This document shows positions 26,401-32,289 of a stretch of DNA of 37,548 nucleotides, one piece after another; within the stretch, counting starts at the first letter, position 1; each line of letters opens with the position of its first letter. The DNA is taken from the NCBI RefSeq assembly GCF_001949145.1, contig NW_019091620.1, positions 637,523 to 675,070 of the forward strand, in the 5' to 3' direction. The DNA is from Acanthaster planci. Lineage: Eukaryota; Echinodermata; Asteroidea; Valvatida; Acanthasteridae. The notes beneath the pieces were generated by a model. That model was not told the DNA's origin and did no database searches. It saw only the letters and a program-made list of their open reading frames with translations. The position numbers and the translations under genes are program-made.

Positions 26401-29400
26401 TTTCAACTGATATAAATTTGCTTTTGAAAAATATTGAATAGAGTGCAGAAATTTGCATTTACCTTTACAGTAAACAATGAAAAGTACCAAACAAGAAAAA
26501 TATGCATCGACATACAGTATGGTTGTTGATGCATTTTTACAATCGGCCATAAACAGCCAGGGCTAAAATGTCTAGTTTATTCATTAACTGGTTGACTGAT
26601 TAATTGGCTACAAAAAATCAACTTAAAAGCCGTCGCCACGCAGGATTTGACATTGTTTCGAGCACAGTGAACAGCGCCAGCTATTGTTCAGACATGTAGA
26701 GTATACTGCAGATGATGATTTGTGTGCGAAGGTTAGTTGTAATTTGAGGGTTATAACACAGCTTAAGTGGAATTTAAACTAAAAAGTAGTTGAAAGAATG
26801 TTGATTGTCGATCCCAATGTACGTTGGAGGGTGAAGAGATTTTTTTTGTGCCAGTTGTTGTGTAAACCAGCCAAACGATGACACTTCTACCTGCTTGTGG
26901 CTTATCTCGGACTCGGTATTGTGTCATGACCTGGAATAGCAGATAAGAGTGTTTTTTAAACTGCCTAGCGATTGGCCAAATAGGACATCTGAATTGGAAC
27001 TCAGCTTTTCAATTGTGAAATATTTCAACACATTTTGTGTGGTTTCATTTTCATGGAAATGTTGATTTAAACTTTTGACTAAGACTTCCGAGAAATAAAT
27101 AATACTGAAAATTAAAAATATGTTTTTTTTGCAAATAAAAATCATGACAGAACACGCAGGCATTACAGGTACCTCCATGGACAGAAACACGGTCTATTTC
27201 AACTTGAACTGGAAGATAAGTGAAAAAACTTGAAAGGAAAATCATGGGTTGAACAAAAGAGGCCAATTTCATTGAGATCGCCAGCAAAATACGTACATAA
27301 TTCCACACCCTGACCTCACAGGTTCAGAACGCACTGAGGGAACAGTCACCCAATGAATATTACTTCTTTAGGAAGAATTGAAAAACACAATTGAATTGGG
27401 AAGAGAGTCACTGGGAAAAGGCTGCTTTTCAGTTTTTCAGATTACTTCATATTTTCAATCACTAAAATGCTTAATGAAAGAGGGACCCAGACCAAGTAAG
27501 GAACTTTCTTTATTGCAATAATACCTCTCAAATAAAGAAAAAAGTCATTGTCATTTTATTTTAAAACTTCAAAGAACATTAAGTGAAAGTGAAATGCAGT
27601 CACACAATTCCTTTCCATCATTTCCCCCTTCCTTTCCTGTTATTTTGCAATGAAATACAGATGCATAATGATCTCACTTCCAAACTTACATAATCATCTC
27701 TTAAAAATGATCACAGATTTTTTTCAAAACTGCGAGTCCACCAGGAAGGTTCACTCCATCCTTCCATCCCCCGGATATCGTCATTCTGGCTATTTAGTCC
27801 TTGACGTCATCCTCGTCTGACAAACTTTGGTGCCCTGTCCGCATGCTGATATGGTACCTTATCCCTAACTCCCTAGGATGTATGCAAAATCATATTAAAA
27901 TTGGAGGATTCAGGGCTGTTAGGGTTAATCAATTGCACAGCTGTTCATCACATCCACCAAGACCTATTGTCCAGCCTTCTGAGACATGATTGCAAGGTGG
28001 ATGGTTTCAGCTATTAAGTTGGTAATGTTGACTGGCCTTCTGGTTCAGATGACCAGTGTAAACAGCATATTGGCACACATGACGTCTGTGGCGTTTCATC
28101 CTCATGAACCTATTTCAAAGGGGTTTCTGTGATGGACATTTGCAAAGCTGGTTGTTGGAAACTCCTACCACATTCTCCTCCTGTTATCTCAGATAAGTTT
28201 TGCAGGGGGACCATACACTTGTTTTTGTATTAATCTCATTTGCCTCCTTAGTGGAGGATAGATGTTGATGGTGCATCCTCGCCTTCACATCGTCCACAGG
28301 TTCGATGCTACTCTGCATATGTATTGGTAATCTATGTACGTTGCAGGCAGTAGACTTTTCCCTCACCAAGAGTGGGTTGAGTCTACTACTGCATACCTAC
28401 CTGATTACCAATCTCCCTCCCTCCTCCCCTCACGGCCTAGGCACACTTTGCATGTTGAAAAAGAGGAAGAACAAGGCAGCTGCCTTCGCTGGGAGGCCGA
28501 GTGAGTGGGGGATCGAGAATTTAGTGAATGAAAGTAATGGACTAGGAAATAATGCATATGTACATGTATTGGTAATCTGGTAGATATGCAGTCGTAGACT
28601 CAACCCACTCTAGGTGGGGGAGGGGGATTTCCCTGAAACAAAATGAAAGCACAATTGCTCATCACGATGCAAGTGTTGATTGTGTTCAAAATCTGTGTAG
28701 GATCTTAAATGTTCTTGAAATTTTTTCTCTGAAAATCTGAAATGTTTAGGGCCAGCGACCATTTAGGCCCGGTTTGAAAAGGGCCCCCGGTAGCCCACCC
28801 TGTATAATGCCTGCCCTAATTCACCTATTCAGGCTACTCCAGGCCGGTACCAGGCCTGTCTGTACATCAGCATTTCAAAGTCCCTGATGAAAGCTTCCCC
28901 CACCATGCTTCCACAGATGAATAGGGATCTAAGCAGATTAGTGTAAACATTGTATAGAGCTGAAGGATTAAAAACCACAAGCATGTTCCTTCTTGGATAG
29001 ATTACATGTACCAGTACTTGCAAACAATAGACCCCAGGATGGAGAAGTTCGAGATAAACAACCAGTCCAGCATCCCAGGCCGGTATGAAAAGGGTTTTTG
29101 CAACAGGGTGAGCTTACCGGGGGGGGGGGGCCTTTTCAAACCGGGTCTAAATGGTCGCAGGCGCTTAGTTTCCTCAAATTCTGTGTTGTAAAGAGACTTG
29201 ACTTTTTTGTTTACAGGTAAGCTGTGATAAAAGCTGATGTGGTTTAGTTCTAGTTGTTTTAGTGATAGCACAGAATGGAAAAAAAGTCAAATGTAATTTA
29301 TTTCAATTTTATGGAGATGTACTTAGACTTTTAATCAGTATACTAAGCAATGAGTAGACACTATGTTTCCATCACGTGTCCCATTGAACTAGTGTGGTCA

Positions 29401-29623
29401 TGCCCACTCATGGACTTGCATGTATGTGAAATGAGCTGTACTTGTACAAGCCTTTCAAACCGGTCATTTTTCTGCTCTGATTACAGATCGTAATTTCATC
29501 ATCACTGGTACATTCTGGTGGAAAGTGGTGGTCATCACACTCATCAGTTGTGTTCCTCTATATATTCTCAAGTATCTACGTAGACGTTTCAGCCCTTCAA
29601 CTTACTCCAAGCTGAGTGATTGA
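2363..29623 (+). CDS. ATP9A/B: ATP9-type P4-ATPase (putative phospholipid flippase), 3' five exons, spliced, 5' incomplete
   Basis: The gene is read as join(2363-2427, 3726-3946, 5482-5590, 13593-13854, 29487-29623). All junctions are AG/GT and all phases agree, giving 264 residues and a TGA stop. The joined protein runs from the P-domain Mg-binding [11 protein letters not shown], through the [10 protein letters not shown]-like and [10 protein letters not shown] motifs typical of P4-ATPases, to membrane segments M5-M10 and the tail [17 protein letters not shown]. The match is specific to the ATP9A/ATP9B/Neo1/TAT-5 branch, compared here from memory. Family knowledge: these are polytopic endosome, Golgi or plasma-membrane P-type ATPases linked to phosphatidylethanolamine asymmetry, and this branch works without a CDC50 subunit. 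The catalytic DKTGT exon, the nucleotide-binding domain and the first four membrane segments are upstream of the window. I see no frameshift or stop in the exons, so the gene looks intact. I cannot tell ATP9A from ATP9B, and many invertebrates have one gene for both. Confidence 0.95.
2428..3725 (+). other. ATP9 intron, 1298 bp
   Basis: The intron runs from GTGAGT to a CCAG acceptor. It contains the 176-bp TA-flanked MITE at 3291-3466. The rest shows no gene or RNA that I can recognise. Confidence 0.9.
3291..3466. mobile_element. Tc1/mariner-type MITE, 176 bp, TA-flanked
   Basis: The perfect terminal inverted repeats are CAATCCTGGACA at 3291-3302 and TGTCCAGGATTG at 3455-3466, each bordered by the dinucleotide TA (3289-3290 and 3467-3468). 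A TA target and short repeats with no coding capacity fit a non-autonomous Tc1/mariner element. A relative is at 25877-26059 with termini CAATCCTGGCCAAA. The interior has no meaningful open frame. Confidence 0.75.
3726..3946 (+). CDS. ATP9A/B: ATP9 exon: end of P domain, stalk and M5
   Basis: This 221-nt exon runs from after CCAG to donor GTAAGT at 3947. It reads [16 protein letters not shown], then [17 protein letters not shown] (the stalk before M5), then VMHRGLIIS and the hydrophobic M5 around [14 protein letters not shown]. It leaves GG of a Gly codon, completed by the C that opens the next exon. Confidence 0.96.
3947..5481 (+). other. ATP9 intron, 1535 bp
   Basis: The intron has donor GTAAGT and acceptor ending GATTAG. 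No repeats or coding signals were recognised. The short open frames in it have no family features. Confidence 0.9.
5482..5590 (+). CDS. ATP9A/B: ATP9 exon: M6 and following loop
   Basis: This 109-nt exon reads [19 protein letters not shown] (M6, with the family's TMFPVF and DQDV), then [10 protein letters not shown], the typical YPELYKDL loop of ATP9 proteins. Donor GTGAGA follows at 5591. An open frame reads on upstream and into the intron, but homology stops exactly at the splice sites. Confidence 0.96.
5900..5960. repeat. Low-copy dispersed repeat fragment
   Basis: GGTTGGCAGG...TTTTTGTTCAATT followed by ATACCCCACT recurs at about 22840-22940 in the same order with different spacing. It is probably an old diverged repeat. 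Identity was judged by eye only. Confidence 0.35.
6415..6565. mobile_element. TTAA-flanked MITE, left-end fragment
   Basis: TTAA (6411-6414) followed by CCACTTCCTGCC, then a TTTTCCATTTTCAAAATTC block, matches the left part of the complete MITE at 31411-31980, including ATAATTTCCTTTGT near 6540. The right end is missing and the sequence changes after about 6565. Confidence 0.7.
6598..6770. repeat. Repeat-like tract with recurrent CAGTGAA / ACAGTGA words
   Basis: Several CAGTGAA, CAGTGAGG and AAACACAGTG words are spaced along about 170 bp. A related arrangement on the opposite strand appears at about 9280-9425. It is probably a diverged element of unknown class. Confidence 0.3.
6899..6959. repeat. 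Near-perfect 28-bp-arm hairpin with telomere-like motif
   Basis: Arms 6899-6926 and 6932-6959 are complementary except for one G-T wobble, around a 5-nt loop. The left arm reads TTAACCCTAACCCTCC and the right arm its complement, so the arms carry two tandem CCCTAA/TTAGGG units. It is likely a snap-back MITE or a recombination product. There are no flanking gene parts. Confidence 0.8.
11898..12127. mobile_element. TTAA-flanked MITE family, diverged right-half fragment
   Basis: AACAGTGGTATACTGTTT (near 11917) and the order CTTTTGT...TTACAAGGCCCAGTTC...TTCGGGCACCATGG...TCCCTGGCGCAAAGTG follow the right half of the element at 31411-31980 and the fragment ending at 25208. The terminal AAGTGGTTAA is decayed to AAGTGCTTTA. 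Confidence 0.6.
12241..12385. repeat. Dispersed repeat, copy 1
   Basis: TTTTATCTCCA...GATTAG..ATGTTGGTCATTA.GCA.TGAA followed by AACCTGAGT...ACAAAC recurs at 23161-23300 in the same orientation, about 70-75 percent alike by eye. The class is unknown. Confidence 0.55.
13593..13854 (+). CDS. ATP9A/B: ATP9 exon: M7, M8 and M9
   Basis: This 262-nt exon has acceptor ATAG (ending 13592) and donor GTGAGT (13855). It reads [20 protein letters not shown] (M7), then [20 protein letters not shown] (M8), the conserved [10 protein letters not shown], and M9 ([17 protein letters not shown]), ending DSYF plus one base. The next exon supplies AT to make Asp. An open frame continues into the intron to 13931 but without homology. 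Confidence 0.97.
14332..14431. repeat. Cluster of TACATGTA palindromes
   Basis: Perfect TACATGTA octamers occur at 14332-14339, 14389-14396 and 14424-14431, among other alternating purine-pyrimidine words such as ACATATATACATATGTA. The same octamer recurs elsewhere in the window (10472, 10489, 30712, 30844). Confidence 0.6.
15764..15801. repeat. Possible MITE terminus with GGGGCAGA palindrome
   Basis: A TTAACCCT start is followed within 20 bp by GGGGCAGA-A-TCTGCCCC, a perfect 8-bp inverted repeat around one base. The TTAA plus CCC start resembles piggyBac-type termini, but no matching right end was found. Confidence 0.25.
16858..18060 (+). pseudogene. DIRS-like retrotransposon gag-like region, frameshifted
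   Basis: Open segments in changing frames (16858-17208, 17135-17653, 17683-18060) are proline-, serine- and glutamine-rich. They lie immediately upstream of the DIRS-type reverse transcriptase, where DIRS elements carry their gag-like ORF. Recognisable pieces are [16 protein letters not shown] (in the 17135 frame), [10 protein letters not shown] and [16 protein letters not shown] (in the 17683 frame). I compared these with DIRS-type gag proteins from memory and the match is moderate. At least one frameshift lies between 17640 and 17690. The start at 16858 is only the first in-frame Met, and the true 5' end of the element is not resolved. The base composition is richer in C and G than the surrounding intron, which fits an inserted element. 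Confidence 0.6.
18085..19140 (+). pseudogene. DIRS-like reverse transcriptase / RNase H remnant
   Basis: Pieces in order are: a fingers/palm segment ending [13 protein letters not shown] (18175-18215); the catalytic YLDD (aspartate codons 18278-18283), which the DIRS-type YLDDWL motif should follow with Trp but here has TGA (18284-18286); a thumb-like [10 protein letters not shown] segment; an RNase H region with [27 protein letters not shown] (about 18955-19020); and a shifted-frame [13 protein letters not shown]. The YLDDWL signature and the GGTR.PQL RNase H motif are DIRS-type rather than LTR-retrotransposon-type. The early RT motifs are missing, pointing to an internal deletion around 18085-18150. 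Several frameshifts and stops mean this copy cannot make an enzyme. Confidence 0.85.
19400..19733 (+). pseudogene. DIRS-like tyrosine recombinase, N-terminal part, truncated
   Basis: Downstream of the RNase H region, the frame at 19494-19733 ends in a segment ([19 protein letters not shown], about 19650-19707) resembling the N-terminal SAM-like core-binding domain of DIRS-type tyrosine recombinases, where a YL..GL..STI.N.RSAL pattern is common. The homology stops at about 19733, where gypsy-type RT sequence begins. The catalytic domain is absent here. A DIRS-type catalytic domain in the same orientation is present 8 kb further on (27831-28200). The N-terminal assignment rests on a short stretch and is only moderately sure. 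Confidence 0.6.
19735..20392 (+). pseudogene. Ty3/gypsy-type (Gmr1-like) reverse transcriptase remnant
   Basis: Frame 1 opens inside the RT with [18 protein letters not shown], then [27 protein letters not shown] (the first catalytic Asp of the LDLTKGYWQ motif reads Asn in VNLTKGY) and MPFGLVNA. It continues after stops at 19987, 19996 and 20101 through [19 protein letters not shown] (catalytic aspartates 20038-20043), [19 protein letters not shown] and GQLAPKQE. A frameshift near 20240 follows, and [12 protein letters not shown] is reached at 20359-20395. Everything upstream of the RT (gag, protease, and integrase if Gmr1-like) is missing, because the sequence joins the DIRS remnant directly. 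It is clearly dead. Confidence 0.9.
20393..20456. mobile_element. TTAA-MITE head inserted in the gypsy remnant, running into assembly gap
   Basis: From 20393 the sequence CCACTTCCTGCCGCGGA..., with GGTTTATATGCG and GGCTGGGGT, aligns base for base, at about 70 percent by eye, with the terminal 60 bp of the complete MITEs at 21681 and 31980 (reverse complement). The gypsy frame stops at KQAYNH and resumes after the gap at [10 protein letters not shown], only a few residues later in the family. The flanking target reads TATAA instead of TTAA. Confidence 0.65.
20457..20926. other. Assembly gap, 470 N
   Basis: This is a run of unknown bases. Flanking homology suggests the gap holds the remainder of a TTAA-type MITE of about 570 bp and a few codons of gypsy RNase H. 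Apparent open frames across it are artefacts. Confidence 0.99.
20927..21332 (+). pseudogene. Ty3/gypsy-type (Gmr1-like) RNase H, 3' end of pol
   Basis: The open frame after the gap reads [73 protein letters not shown] and [14 protein letters not shown], then TAA (21330-21332). These are the RNase H motifs of Ty3/gypsy elements in the right order, uninterrupted over 134 codons. The E..C position reads MECL where active copies usually have ERECL. The stop right after the ADFLSR motif, with a polypurine tract 40 bp on, means no integrase follows RNase H. That is the order described for Gmr1-like deuterostome elements (protease-integrase-RT-RNase H). Confidence 0.9.
21373..21383 (+). other. Polypurine tract of the gypsy-like element
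   Basis: AAAAGGGGGAG lies 40 bp after the RNase H stop and 5 bp before a TGTCAG LTR-like start. In LTR retrotransposons this site primes plus-strand DNA synthesis directly upstream of the 3' LTR. Confidence 0.7.
21389..21676 (+). mobile_element. Probable 3' LTR of the gypsy-like element (end not fixed)
   Basis: TGTCAGGAAAAT begins right after the polypurine tract, as an LTR would (5'-TG). No second copy exists in the window, so the 3' boundary and the CA end cannot be set. The limit given is only the start of the next MITE. No clear TATA or polyadenylation signal was identified. Confidence 0.45.
21681..22249. mobile_element. Complete piggyBac-type MITE, 569 bp, TTAA target duplication
   Basis: The element is flanked by TTAA at 21677-21680 and 22250-22253. 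Termini are CCACTTGCTGCGGGG... and ...CCGGTAACAAGTGG, an imperfect inverted repeat starting CCACTTG. It aligns over its whole length, in reverse orientation, with 31411-31980. Shared blocks include GGTTTATACGCAGAG, TTTAAACAGTATACCA, GGACAAAAGTGCTCCAGG, TGGCTGAAATACTCA and CAAACAGTCATT. It has no transposase. The TTAA target and C-rich ends fit piggyBac mobilisation. Confidence 0.85.
23161..23300. repeat. Dispersed repeat, copy 2
   Basis: This is the partner of 12241-12385, sharing TTTATCTCCA, ATGTTGGTCATTA, GCCTGAGT and ACAAAC blocks in order. Both copies are in introns of the same gene, in the same orientation. Confidence 0.55.
23578..24880 (-). mobile_element. Tc1-like DNA transposon, about 1.3 kb, right end damaged
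   Basis: The left terminus is CAGTTGTGCTCAAAATTATT after a TA dinucleotide (23576-23577). An inner copy of the motif (CAAATTATTCATACCCC) lies about 190 bp inside, suggesting the IR/DR layout of Tc1-like elements. The right side has the matching GGGTATGAATAATT at 24864-24877, but it runs into T and A tracts and lacks the outer GAGCACAACTG part. The transposase remnant lies between on the minus strand. Beyond 24880 a piggyBac-type MITE fragment begins. Confidence 0.8.
23818..24655 (-). pseudogene. Tc1-like transposase pseudogene
   Basis: Read on the minus strand, an N-terminal helix-turn-helix region starts near 24655 ([19 protein letters not shown], then [20 protein letters not shown]). A frame change follows RFNTVS, and the catalytic core continues with [31 protein letters not shown] and KLQLGPD. 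A TAG stop (24021-24023) sits where the family has Trp, then the same frame gives [30 protein letters not shown] and a stop near 23818. Of the DD34E triad, the Asp in QQDND and the Glu in NPIEN (23901-23903) are present. The first reads Asn in S-N-E (24246-24248), where most relatives have S-D-E. A frameshift, a stop and a lost catalytic residue make it inactive. Confidence 0.92.
24881..25208. mobile_element. TTAA-MITE family, 5'-truncated copy next to Tc1
   Basis: It ends in CCCTGGCAGCAAGTGG with TTAA at 25209-25212. Internal blocks GCTGGAGCACTTTTGTCC, GTGGTATAATCTTTCAAAAC, TTTTGTTACAAGGCCCAG and CCGATTTCAGGC follow the right half of the 31411-31980 element and of the 11898 fragment. The left half is absent at the Tc1 boundary and is not found on the other side of the Tc1 element. 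Confidence 0.7.
25877..26059. mobile_element. Tc1/mariner-type MITE, second copy, diverged
   Basis: TA followed by CAATCCTGGCCAAA at 25877, with the opposite end TTTTTGGCCGGGATT at about 26045-26059, forms imperfect inverted repeats. It relates to 3291-3466, sharing the terminus and an internal AACAACA.TGAC block. It contains a G homopolymer of about 13 (25982-25994). Confidence 0.6.
27831..28200 (+). pseudogene. DIRS-like tyrosine recombinase, catalytic C-terminal part
   Basis: Pieces in shifting frames are [13 protein letters not shown] (27831), then [22 protein letters not shown] (about 27990-28025), then [10 protein letters not shown] (28075-28104), a TGA (28105-28107), [18 protein letters not shown] (28108-28161) and, after another shift, [10 protein letters not shown] (28164-28193). 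This matches the box-II pattern of DIRS-type tyrosine recombinases: H-x-x-R, then W, then the nucleophile Tyr. Here the Arg reads Cys (28087-28089), a stop replaces a Trp, and the W and Tyr codons lie in different frames. It is in the same orientation as the DIRS 5' portion at 16858-19733, so both may derive from one element. The family assignment is from memory of many DIRS recombinases. Confidence 0.75.
28321..28611. repeat. Complementary repeats behind the recombinase (possible DIRS terminal structure)
   Basis: 44-bp arms at 28369-28412 (AGAGTGGGTTGAGTCTAC...) and 28568-28611 (...GTAGACTCAACCCACTCT) are reverse complements at 41 of 44 positions. A third, partial copy (GTATTGGTAATCT...GTAGAC, 28321-28355) lies in the orientation of the second arm. 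It sits 120-410 bp after the recombinase end, where DIRS-type elements carry inverted terminal repeats and an internal complementary region. It could equally be an independent palindromic MITE. Confidence 0.7.
28755..29158. mobile_element. Inverted-repeat element (MITE-like), 404 bp
   Basis: Terminal inverted repeats of about 50 bp lie at 28755-28802 and 29104-29158. Both read from outside GCGACCATTTAG.CCCGGTTT, then GAAAAGG, a C tract, CGGTA and CACCCTG. The right repeat has a 12-G homopolymer (29119-29130). The interior encodes nothing I recognise, and no clean target-site duplication is visible. Similarity of the flanks (GGGCCA and GCGCCT) suggests the repeats may extend a few bases further out. 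Confidence 0.8.
29487..29623 (+). CDS. ATP9A/B: ATP9 last coding exon: M10 and C-terminus
   Basis: After acceptor TTACAG, AT completes an Asp codon begun in the previous exon. The exon then reads [20 protein letters not shown] (into M10), [20 protein letters not shown] and KLSD, with stop TGA at 29621-29623. The tail KYLRR.hSP..Y.KL is characteristic of ATP9A/ATP9B, which makes this the true end of the protein. Confidence 0.97.
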
Positions 29624-31406
29624 AATGTAAGACTTGTCACTATGAAATTGGTGCTGGAACTATTAATGGGCTGTGTGGACCATTGAAAACAGCTGGAGAC
29701 CAATTTTCAGTTACATGGGCACAAACCTACAGTGTGTTTTTGTGACAGAAACCTGATTGAGCCTGAATGTAGGGTACTGCAGAAACTTCACTCTTAACAC
29801 TAATTCTGTATATTATTAAAGTAAAAATGATCAATACACAAATTATGGTCAAGCATTAGTGAATATAAAGCTTACGCATTCACGTCATTTGCTGATGATC
29901 ACATTTGTGGCCATTCAGATTGGTGACAAATTGGCATTGGATATTGGTTTGTAGCAAAATACTGGCCCAAATAAATCAAGCTTAACAGTAAGTTAAAAAA
30001 AGTAAGTTAGAAAAGTAAGTGAATGAAACTTAGGCTGTTAAATAGTCAAGCTAAATCCAAATCTGTGTTTCCTTGTACTGTGCGTAAAGAACGTTCTTGC
30101 TTTGTTTAATGGCTAACAAAATATATGTGTATGCATAATTGCTTATTACAGTTAGGCCATGGCATTGTTATTTAAATTTTTATTTTATTGGTAACATGTT
30201 GCAGAGAAGAGGGTTCTCTAACAACTGAAATTAAAACCCCTTGCCTTAACCAAAGCACCCCATAAATTTATTCCTATTAACCTGACAAGATTACTGGCAA
30301 CATTAGCTTAATTTAACATGTGCCGGCATTCATTTCAAAAGCTTCAAGAAGAATGAAAAAGATAAAAGCAAAGAAAACATAAAAGCACACCCAAAAAGGA
30401 ATTTTCAACCCTTGCATCCCTCCTTTGGGTCCAGTCATGAGTGATTGTTGAAATAGTCACTCTTTTCAAACAGAAGCAACCCTGTCCAGACTTCGTTCTT
30501 GAATCCTTTTTAAAATGTTATTTGGCTTTCAAATATTCATAAAATACTTGAATAGCATGTACTGTTAATTTTTTTTTTCAGTCAACATATAGCATGAGAT
30601 GTTACTATATGAACTTGTGATAGCTGGGAAACACATTAGTGAAACAGACATGATTAATGCTGGTTCACGCACACTCTGTACAGATCTAAAACCAATCATT
30701 CCATGCATACATACATGTACATGTTGCTATTAAAAAGATGGTGATTTGATAAAGTAACCTCGTATGCTTTTCAGAAGGAATGCACTTGAAGGCTAAAAAA
30801 AATCTGTGTATCATCCAATGCATTGATATCAAGACATAAGAGATACATGTATGCCTTCGTTTGGTCAAGTAATGAATCCAGCCAGTGCATTATGAGATGA
30901 CTGGTGTGTATTTAATTATGTAGCAACTTGTGAACACAGCAAGCGTGGAATATGGAACATGCAATTTTTGGTTAAAACTCTAGAAGGGAATTAAAAATTG
31001 TGTGTAGATTAATTATAAATATCCACATGCACAGAGTTAGTCCCCCAAAAAGTAACCCAAAAGTAACATTTAGTTTCTCCCAAAATAACTGTCGAAAAAT
31101 GCTGTTCTCAGTGTCAAATTATAGTTCAGGATGTTCTTTTTTTTTTAACTGAAGACTTCATTTAAATCTGGTGATGCATTGCGGAAATATTGCAAAGTAC
31201 GTAGCTCAACTTATTTTTGTTCTGTCCAGTGGAGATTTATATTGTTTATCTTGCAAATGCATGCAGTCTCTGAATTCAAATCTTAAATTATGGCACAACT
31301 GTTTTGGTTCCTTGATTCTTTCAAATTCCTTTCTACGTTTAGCTCTAAACTTGAAACCGATGCTCACTTCAGAATGTAGTGGTTGTTAATTGTGCAGTTT
31401 CATTGC
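29624..31406 (+). other. Probable 3' UTR and flank of ATP9
   Basis: After the stop there are candidate polyadenylation signals ATTAAA (29815-29820) and AATAAA (29970-29975). The 3' UTR may therefore be about 200-370 nt, though longer forms are possible. The remainder is AT-rich with two TACATGTA palindromes (30712, 30844). No gene or RNA was recognised. Confidence 0.5.
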
Positions 31407-31410
31407 TTAA

Positions 31411-31980
31411 CCACTTGCTGCCAGTTGCTTTTAAAAATGCAGTGCACACATACGGGATATTTTCAAGATTTTCAGTTTTCAAAATTCTTCAAAATTAATG
31501 ATTTCATTTAATGGATGTTTACACCCCCACAAATGACTGTTTGGTGGCTACTCTTAGCTGACGGGCAACCTTCATTGAGTATTTCAGCCAGGCCAGCTGC
31601 CCTGTAACGAGAGCCCAGAATTGTTAGGCATTGCGTAATTTCCTTTGTCCCCAGTGAATGCGAGTGGAGTCTTTTCAAACGCGGCTGGATTAGCATGCAG
31701 CAGTGCTGTGTCACTCATCAATGGGGCCCTGGAGCACTTTTGTCCACAGTGCTAATCCGCGGGCGCGCTATGCCCAAAACAGTGGTATACTGTTTAAAAA
31801 CAGTTACAGATTACCTTCAAAATATGCAAGCCAAAAAATGATGGCAATTCCAGCAGCAGGTCTTTTGTTCCGAGTACAGTCTTTCATGTACACAGACCAG
31901 CTCTTATGTCCCATTTCGCTCACCCCGGCTCTGCGTATAAACCCATGGTGCTCGTAACGGGATTCCCCAGCAGCAAGTGG
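31411..31980. mobile_element. Complete piggyBac-type MITE, 570 bp, opposite orientation
   Basis: TTAA at 31407-31410 and 31981-31984 flanks the ends CCACTTGCTGCCAG and CCCAGCAGCAAGTGG, a clean inverted repeat. It aligns throughout with the reverse complement of 21681-22249. It has no coding capacity. It is the best copy in the window for defining the family. Confidence 0.88.
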
Positions 31981-32289
31981 TTAATGAGATAGTTCTTGGT
32001 CCTTGTCATCTTGAATACTCATCTTAGAAGACTCACTACATGTAAGAGGCTATGGAGAGTGACTTATTTTGAAATTAACTCATTAAATTTGTATGGTATC
32101 CTGTGGGAAGTCTGTTTCACTTTTGGATAGTCTGTGGTAAAAATGAGTTTGTGTAGCATTTTTGCTGCAATTTCAGATTGTTCAGAGTTGTTTTCTCTGC
32201 ACAAAGATAGCTATCTATCATCTAGTTTGATGAGTACTTTATTATTTTGTGGAGGTACATGTAGATGAACTGATTTATCTCTTGTCTTT

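Larger units (their letters stand above)
13855..29486 (+). other. ATP9 last intron, 15.6 kb, packed with nested transposons
   Basis: The intron lies between donor GTGAGT and acceptor TTACAG, and the flanking exons join in phase. It contains the DIRS-like, gypsy-like, MITE and Tc1 remnants listed separately, and the assembly gap at 20457-20926. Between 13855 and about 16680 I see only a TACATGTA-rich patch (14332-14431) and a short palindromic tract near 15760-15800. About 22254-23160 and 26060-27820 hold no recognised element. Confidence 0.9.

Noticed and set aside
28829-29023. Minus-strand open frame inside the inverted-repeat element, considered as a transposase fragment
   Set aside because: No catalytic motif and only 64 codons; the similarity is not convincing.
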